Shown here piece by piece: positions 56,614-64,000 of a stretch of 64,000 nucleotides of DNA. The stretch spans positions 62,001-126,000 of the forward strand of contig NZ_PYWX01000017.1 of assembly GCF_003031675.1 (NCBI RefSeq). The letters are read 5' to 3'. The position numbers and the translations under genes were made by a program. Each line of letters starts with the position of its first letter. The first letter of the stretch is position 1. The notes under the pieces were generated by a model. It ran no database searches, was not told the DNA's origin, and saw only the letters and a list, made by a program, of their open reading frames with translations. Source of the DNA: Pseudomonas palleroniana. Its GTDB lineage: Bacteria > Pseudomonadota > Gammaproteobacteria > Pseudomonadales > Pseudomonadaceae.

Positions 56614-58668
56614 ATGAATCATGCTGCCACCGCTGTCGACACCCAATGCATCAACACGATTCGCACCCTGGCCATGGACGCCGTGCAGAAGGCCAATTCC
56701 GGCCACCCCGGCACGCCGATGGGCCTGGCGCCGGTGGGGTATACGTTGTGGAGTCGCTTCCTGCGTTATCACCCGCAGCAACCCGACTGGCCCAACCGTG
56801 ACCGGTTTGTGTTGTCGGTGGGGCATGCGTCGATGCTGCTGTATTCGCTGCTGCACCTGGCCGGTGTGGTCGAGATCGATGCCCATGGCAAACGCTCCGG
56901 AGCGCCCGCGATCAGCCTCGACGACATCAAGCAGTTCCGGCAGATGGGCTCCAAGACCCCAGGCCATCCCGAATACCGCATGACTACCGGCGTGGAAACC
57001 ACCACCGGCCCGCTCGGCCAGGGCTGTGCCAACAGCGTCGGCATGGCCATGGCCGAGCGCTGGCTGGCCAAGCGTTTCAACCGTGACGGCAAGGTGCTGT
57101 TCGACTACAACGTCTACACCCTGTGCGGTGACGGCGACATGATGGAGGGTATCAGCGGCGAAGCGGCATCGTTGGCCGGGCACCTGCAGTTGGATAACCT
57201 GTGCTGGATCTACGACAACAACACCATCAGCATCGAGGGCCACACGGAGCTGGCGTTCAGCGAAGATGTGATCCAGCGCTTCCAGGCCTATGGCTGGCAC
57301 ACCCTGCACGTCACCGATGCCAATGATCTGCAGGCCCTGAGTGCTGCGCTGGCAACCTTCCAGGCCAACACCGGCGCCCCGACCCTGATCGTGGTCGACA
57401 GCGTGATCGGCTATGGCTCGCCCCACAAACACAACACAGCCGCCGCCCATGGCGAGCCGCTGGGTGAAGAAGAAATCCGCCTGACCAAGGCCGCCTATGG
57501 CTGGCCACAGGACTCCAGCTTCCTGGTGCCCGATGCGGCGCGTACGGCGTTGCGCGATGCGCTGCTCGAACGCGCCGAGCCCTTGTTCAGCCAATGGAAC
57601 CAGACCCTGTCCCAGCTCGACGCGCCATTGGCCGACGAACTCCAGCGCATGCGCGCCGGGGAAATGCCGGCACAATGGCAAGCCGACCTGCCGGACTTTG
57701 CGGCGGATACCAAGGGCGTCGCCAGCCGTGCCTCGGGCGGCGAGGTGCTGAACGCCTTCGCCCAGCATATCCCTTGGCTGATCGGCGGGTCGGCGGATCT
57801 GTCGCCCTCGACCAAGACCAATCTCACCTTTGATGGTGCCGGGCGTTTCAGCGCCGACGACTACAGCGGGCGCAACCTGCACTTCGGGATTCGTGAACAT
57901 GCCATGGGCGCCATCGCCAACGGCATGGCCTTGTCCTACCTGCGGCCCTACACCTCGACGTTCCTGGTGTTCAGCGACTACATGAAACCGCCGATCCGCC
58001 TGGCAGCGATCATGGAGTTGCCGGTGGTGTTCGTGTTTACCCACGACTCGATCGGCGTGGGTGAGGACGGGCCAACGCACCAACCCATCGAGCACCTCAC
58101 GCAGCTGCGGGCCACGCCGGGGTTGCTGACCCTGCGCCCCGGCGATGCCAATGAAACCCTGGAATTGTGGAAGGTAGCCCTGGCGCAAACCCACCGGCCC
58201 AGTTGCCTGGTGCTGTCGCGCCAGGCGTTGCCGACCCTGGACCGTACGCAGTATGCGAGCGCCTCGGGGGCGGCCAGGGGCGCCTATGTGCTGGCGGGTG
58301 CCGAGCGCCCTGAGGTGTTGCTGTTGGCGACCGGCAGTGAAGTCAGCATGGCCGTGGCGGCCTATGAACAGTTGACCGCCGAAGGGATTGCCGCGCAGGT
58401 GGTTTCAATGCCCAGTTGGGAGCTGTTTGAAGAGCAGGAACGCAGCTATCGCGACAGTGTGTTGCCGCCCGCAGTGAAGGCTCGGGTAGCGATAGAACAG
58501 GCCGGCCCCCTGGGTTGGGACCGCTATGTCGGGCAGACCGGGGCCAAAGTGGTGATGAACAGCTTCGGGGCGTCGGCGCCGCTGGCCAAGTTGCAGGAGA
58601 AGTTCGGGTTTACGGTTGAGAATGTGGTGGAGCTGGCCAGGCAGCAGATCCAACGGGCTCAACACTGA
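56614..58668 (+). CDS. tkt: Transketolase
   Basis: A 684-residue thiamine-diphosphate enzyme that moves two-carbon units between ketose and aldose phosphates. ThDP-binding GDGDMMEGISGEA (~152-164) with NNTISIEG, the substrate region SGHPGTPMGLAPVGY (~23-37) and the pyrimidine-domain GIREHAMGAIANGMA (~425) are present. The start MNHAATAVD follows GGGAG. It is not beside epd/pgk, so it may be a second isoenzyme. Erythrose 4-phosphate, the proposed end product of the tetritol genes, is one of its substrates. Confidence 0.93.
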   Translation: MNHAATAVDTQCINTIRTLAMDAVQKANSGHPGTPMGLAPVGYTLWSRFLRYHPQQPDWPNRDRFVLSVGHASMLLYSLLHLAGVVEIDAHGKRSGAPAISLDDIKQFRQMGSKTPGHPEYRMTTGVETTTGPLGQGCANSVGMAMAERWLAKRFNRDGKVLFDYNVYTLCGDGDMMEGISGEAASLAGHLQLDNLCWIYDNNTISIEGHTELAFSEDVIQRFQAYGWHTLHVTDANDLQALSAALATFQANTGAPTLIVVDSVIGYGSPHKHNTAAAHGEPLGEEEIRLTKAAYGWPQDSSFLVPDAARTALRDALLERAEPLFSQWNQTLSQLDAPLADELQRMRAGEMPAQWQADLPDFAADTKGVASRASGGEVLNAFAQHIPWLIGGSADLSPSTKTNLTFDGAGRFSADDYSGRNLHFGIREHAMGAIANGMALSYLRPYTSTFLVFSDYMKPPIRLAAIMELPVVFVFTHDSIGVGEDGPTHQPIEHLTQLRATPGLLTLRPGDANETLELWKVALAQTHRPSCLVLSRQALPTLDRTQYASASGAARGAYVLAGAERPEVLLLATGSEVSMAVAAYEQLTAEGIAAQVVSMPSWELFEEQERSYRDSVLPPAVKARVAIEQAGPLGWDRYVGQTGAKVVMNSFGASAPLAKLQEKFGFTVENVVELARQQIQRAQH

Positions 58669-58734
58669 ATGCGTTGATTCGCACTTGCTCTCGATGGCGG
58701 GGTTCAGTCGACACATGAAGTGACTGACAGGCCG

Positions 58735-58760
58735 TCATCGGGAGCAAGCCCCCTCCCACA
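58735..58760. repeat. Single REP element
   Basis: TCGGGAGCAAGCCCCCTCCC lies between the convergent transketolase and UvrA-like genes and probably forms a shared 3' hairpin. Confidence 0.7.
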
Positions 58761-58778
58761 GTTTGTCCCGCATCGGCC

Positions 58779-61288
<2,510 letters not shown>

Positions 61289-61292
<4 letters not shown>

Positions 61293-63001
61293 GGACAACC
61301 TTGTCGGGTAGTGAGCACCGAGCGCACCCGTTGCGTCAGGGCATCGGGGCTGTAGGGCTTGCTCAGCAAGTTGATATCCGGGCTCAGCAAATGATTGCTG
61401 GAGAGAATGTCACGGGTGTGCCCGGAGGTGAACAGCACCGGCACGGGAGGCTGCTGCACGCGGGCCCAGTCGGCCAGGTCCGTGCTTTTGACGCGGCCGG
61501 GCATCACCACATCCGTGAAAATCAGGTCCGGCCGTACACCGTCCTGCAACACCCGCATCGCCCGGTCGCCGTCCTCGGCGGTGAGTACGGTATAGCCCGC
61601 TTGCTTGAGCAACTCGACGACCGTCAGGCGCACGCCTTCATTGTCCTCCACCACCAGGATGGTCTCCTGGCCGCCGCAGTGCAGCGCCAGTTCTTCCTGT
61701 GTGTCCAGGCATTCCGGCTCCAGGCTGTGGGGGAAATACATCTGCACCGTCGAGCCCTTGCCCTCCTCGCTCCACATCTCCACGTGCCCGCCGCTTTGGC
61801 GCACGAAGCCGAACACCATGCTCAAGCCCAGCCCGGTGCCCTGGCCCTCGAGCTTGGTGGTGAAAAACGGCTCGAAGACGCGCTTGAGCACCTCCGGGCA
61901 CATCCCCACGCCGGTGTCGCTGACCGCCAGGCGCACATACTCGCCCGGCTTGATGCTTTTACCGGCGCAATCGTCAGGGTTGAGGATGATGTTTTCGCCG
62001 GTGATACGAATCACGCCTTCGCCGTGCATGGCATCCCGGGCATTGATCGCGAGGTTGAGCAGCGCGTTTTCCAGCTGGTTGCGGTCGACCTTGATGCACC
62101 AGGCATCCGTGGGCATCTGCACATCGATATGAATGGTTTCACCCAACGCACGCTGCAGCAATTCGCCCAGGCCCGCATAGATGCGCTGTGGGTTGTACAC
62201 CGCCGGCGACAGCGGCTGGCGACGGGCGAAGGCGAGCAGTTGCGCCGATAGCTTGGCGCCGCGCTCAACGGCCTCAATGGCTGCGTTGACCCGGCGCTGC
62301 ACCTGGGCGTTATCCGGCTCATGCCGGGCCAGCAGGTGCAGGTTGCCGGCGATCACCTGCAGCAGGTTATTGAAGTCGTGGGCTACACCACCGGTCAGGC
62401 CGCCGATGGCTTCCAGCTTCTGCGACTGGCGCAGTTGATCCTCGGCAGCGGAGCGCGCCTGCACTTCAGCGGCGACGCGTTGTTCCAGATTGTGGGTGAG
62501 TTCCTGGCGCACTTGCTCGGACTTCACCAGTTCGGTGGTCTCCACCACAATCGCCAGCACGCCGGCCGGCTGCTGGTTGTCGCCGGCAACCGGGCTGTAA
62601 TACAGGTCCAGCCAGACCGTCTCCGGCTTGCCATGGCGCGACAGTACCAGGTCCTTGTTGTTGAATAACAAGGTCCCGCCCGCCAGGCAGGTGTCGACCA
62701 CATGCCGGTTGAAGTCGGCGACTTCCGGCCAACCCAACTCCACCGGCTTGCCCAATAGATACGGGTGGCGGCCACCGGCAAACGCCGAATAGCTGTCGTT
62801 ATAGATCATGTACCCCGCCCGCCCCCACAGCATCACCATCGGCACGGGCGAGGCCAGCATCATTTGCACGTTGCAGACCAGGCTGGTGGACCACGAGTCG
62901 ATGGGGCCAAGATCAGTGGTCGACCAGTCGAACGCGCGGATTCGCCGGGCCATTTCACCGGCCCAGCCTTCGCAGCCATGAGAGTTGGATAAAAAATGCA
63001 T
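61289..63001 (-). CDS. Hybrid sensor histidine kinase (PAS-HisKA-HATPase-receiver)
   Basis: A 570-residue soluble sensor. A single PAS-like domain (residues ~20-145, with FDWSTTDLGPIDSWSTSL) resembles the first domain of the kinase at 19543-22080. The phospho-His lies in LTGGVAHDFNNLLQV (~205), HATPase motifs are NARDAMHGEG and [12 protein letters not shown], and the receiver Asp is in LIFTDVVMPG (~505). The start MHFLSNSHG is preferred to a TTG 51 nt upstream. Its stop overlaps the UvrA-like start. No output domain is present, so it must act through partner proteins. Confidence 0.9.
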
Positions 63002-63110
63002 GGGTTGACTCAGTACGAAAAGAAAACATCGACCAGCGTTGGAGCGCGCCAACCCTAGATCGTTTCACTGCCTTAACGCCAGCAGGTAAATGCAACCCGT
63101 GTCACAGTCT

Positions 63111-64000
63111 TCAGTGAAAATCCCGGCTGCGCACATGGATCCCTTCCAGCAGCGGCGTCAGGTCGGTCAAACGTCCGGCAATCAGGTGTCGCACGTCGCC
63201 CACCGCCTCCCAGCGCCCATCCACCTTGAGCAGCCGAGAGCCCACCAGCGCCTGGCGCTGGCGCTCGGCCAAGTCACGCCAGACCACCACGTTGAGGTTA
63301 CCGAACTCATCCTCCAGGGTGACGAAGGTCACGCCACTGGCCGTGCCGGGCCGCTGCCGCCCCGTGACCAGCCCGGCAATGCTCACGTTACGACCATGCT
63401 CGACCGCCAGGAGTTCATGGGAGCTGCGGCAGCGTCGCTTGCGCAATTCTTCACGCAACAGCGCCAACGGGTGCGGGCCAAGGGTGGTGCCAACGGTGGC
63501 GTAATCAGCGTGCAGGTCTTCGCCGACCGAAGGCGCCGGCAACTCCACCACCGCTTCGTCGGGGCTGGGCAGGCCGGCGAACAGGCCCAGTTGCTGCTGC
63601 ACGCCCGCCACCTCCCAGCGCGCTTTGTGCCGATGCCCGGCCAACGCCCGCAAGGCCCCGGCATCCGCCAGCAAGGCCTGGGCCCGCGCATCCAGCCCGG
63701 CGCGTGCGCCCAGGTCGGCAATGTCACTGAATGCCTGGTGTTGGCGAGCGGCCTCGATACGTCGTGCGTCCTCCTCGCGAAACCCCGCGATCATGCGCAA
63801 GCCCATGCGGATTGCCGGTTGCGCGCCGTCGATAGGCTCCAGGCTGCAATCCCAGTCGCTGGCCTGGACTTCCACCGGGCGAATCTGTAACCGATGGCGC
63901 CGGGCGTCCTGCAGGATCTGGTCCGGGCTGTAGAACCCCATGGGCCAACTGTTGATCAGCGCACAGGCGAAGGCCGCCGGCTCATGGCATTTGAGCCAGC
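63111..64000 (-). CDS. dnaE2: Error-prone DNA polymerase DnaE2 (ImuC), C-terminal part
   Basis: The visible ~296 C-terminal residues include [20 protein letters not shown] and [19 protein letters not shown], typical of DnaE2, then a helix-hairpin region and a C-terminal OB fold ([20 protein letters not shown]). DnaE2 works with ImuA/ImuB in SOS-induced translesion synthesis. The rest of the gene, and any imuAB, lie beyond the right edge. The kinase gene follows on the same strand after 109 nt. Confidence 0.92.
   Translation of the reverse strand, partial: WLKCHEPAAFACALINSWPMGFYSPDQILQDARRHRLQIRPVEVQASDWDCSLEPIDGAQPAIRMGLRMIAGFREEDARRIEAARQHQAFSDIADLGARAGLDARAQALLADAGALRALAGHRHKARWEVAGVQQQLGLFAGLPSPDEAVVELPAPSVGEDLHADYATVGTTLGPHPLALLREELRKRRCRSSHELLAVEHGRNVSIAGLVTGRQRPGTASGVTFVTLEDEFGNLNVVVWRDLAERQRQALVGSRLLKVDGRWEAVGDVRHLIAGRLTDLTPLLEGIHVRSRDFH

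Noticed and set aside
56554..58194. Long minus-strand frame opposite transketolase
   Set aside because: The sense strand encodes a complete transketolase; the antisense product has no family features.

Overview
The window looks like a chromosomal segment of a Pseudomonas of the fluorescens group. The reasons are high-GC protein genes, many short palindromic repeats carrying the GGGGGCTTGCTCCC core, and Pseudomonas-type loci: an OprD-family porin, an HglS-type 2-oxoadipate dioxygenase, a 3-hydroxybutyrate locus of the P. aeruginosa PA2005-PA1997 kind, and dnaE2. No rRNA, tRNA, CRISPR array, integrase or transposase was seen.

Region by region: (1) 1-5430 is the edge of a type VI secretion cluster. 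tssA-B-C-E-F run leftward out of the window, and hcp runs rightward behind a clear sigma-54 promoter. (2) 5431-13396 holds intergenic repeats, an aldo/keto reductase, a DUF1543 protein, a parvulin and a complete yejABEF-type peptide ABC importer. (3) 13506-19399 is a ketone-body module: a sigma-54 activator (HbcR-like), a GntP-type permease, 3-hydroxybutyrate dehydrogenase and acetoacetyl-CoA synthetase. A strong -24/-12 promoter and three matching dyad sites precede the permease. (4) 19543-22406 holds a hybrid histidine kinase and a second parvulin. (5) 22582-29152 (minus) is a catabolic locus: polar-amino-acid ABC importer, RidA, IclR regulator, fold-type III PLP enzyme and 2-keto-3-deoxygluconate kinase. 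Its chemistry fits D-glucosaminate degradation. (6) 29485-31703 holds a small secreted protein, a thioredoxin-like protein and a TerC/CBS membrane protein. (7) 32093-41071 is a sugar/polyol regulon: SorC regulator and RpiB-type isomerase divergent from an ABC importer, SDR, zinc dehydrogenase and DhaK/DhaL kinase. It fits tetritol (threitol/erythritol) use, ending at erythrose 4-phosphate. (8) 41028-50451 holds a LysR regulator, a drug-type MFS pump, SohB, a histidine phosphatase, an SCP2 protein, a large GH63-like glycosidase and an OprD porin. (9) 50749-58668 holds hglS, then a four-gene low-GC island lying between two perfect 55-bp direct repeats, then a YdcH protein and a second-type transketolase. 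(10) 58779-64000 (minus) holds a UvrA paralogue translationally coupled to a hybrid histidine kinase, downstream of dnaE2.

The best candidate for an undescribed system is the island at 52132-56138. It encodes a ProC-like imine reductase, an NPP-motif methyltransferase, a RarD-type transporter and an MSOX-like flavin amine oxidase with its key residues intact. Its GC content is far below the flanks, and identical 55-bp repeats lie at both ends. The gene set suggests synthesis, modification and export of a small cyclic-amine or imino-acid metabolite, but this function is inferred.

A second theme is repeat-driven architecture. REP/REPIN-type elements lie between activator sites, inside one another, and across the stop codon of kdgK. 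A third is catabolic control: AAnAANAA-type Hfq/Crc target motifs sit beside ribosome-binding sites of the hydroxybutyrate and polyol genes.
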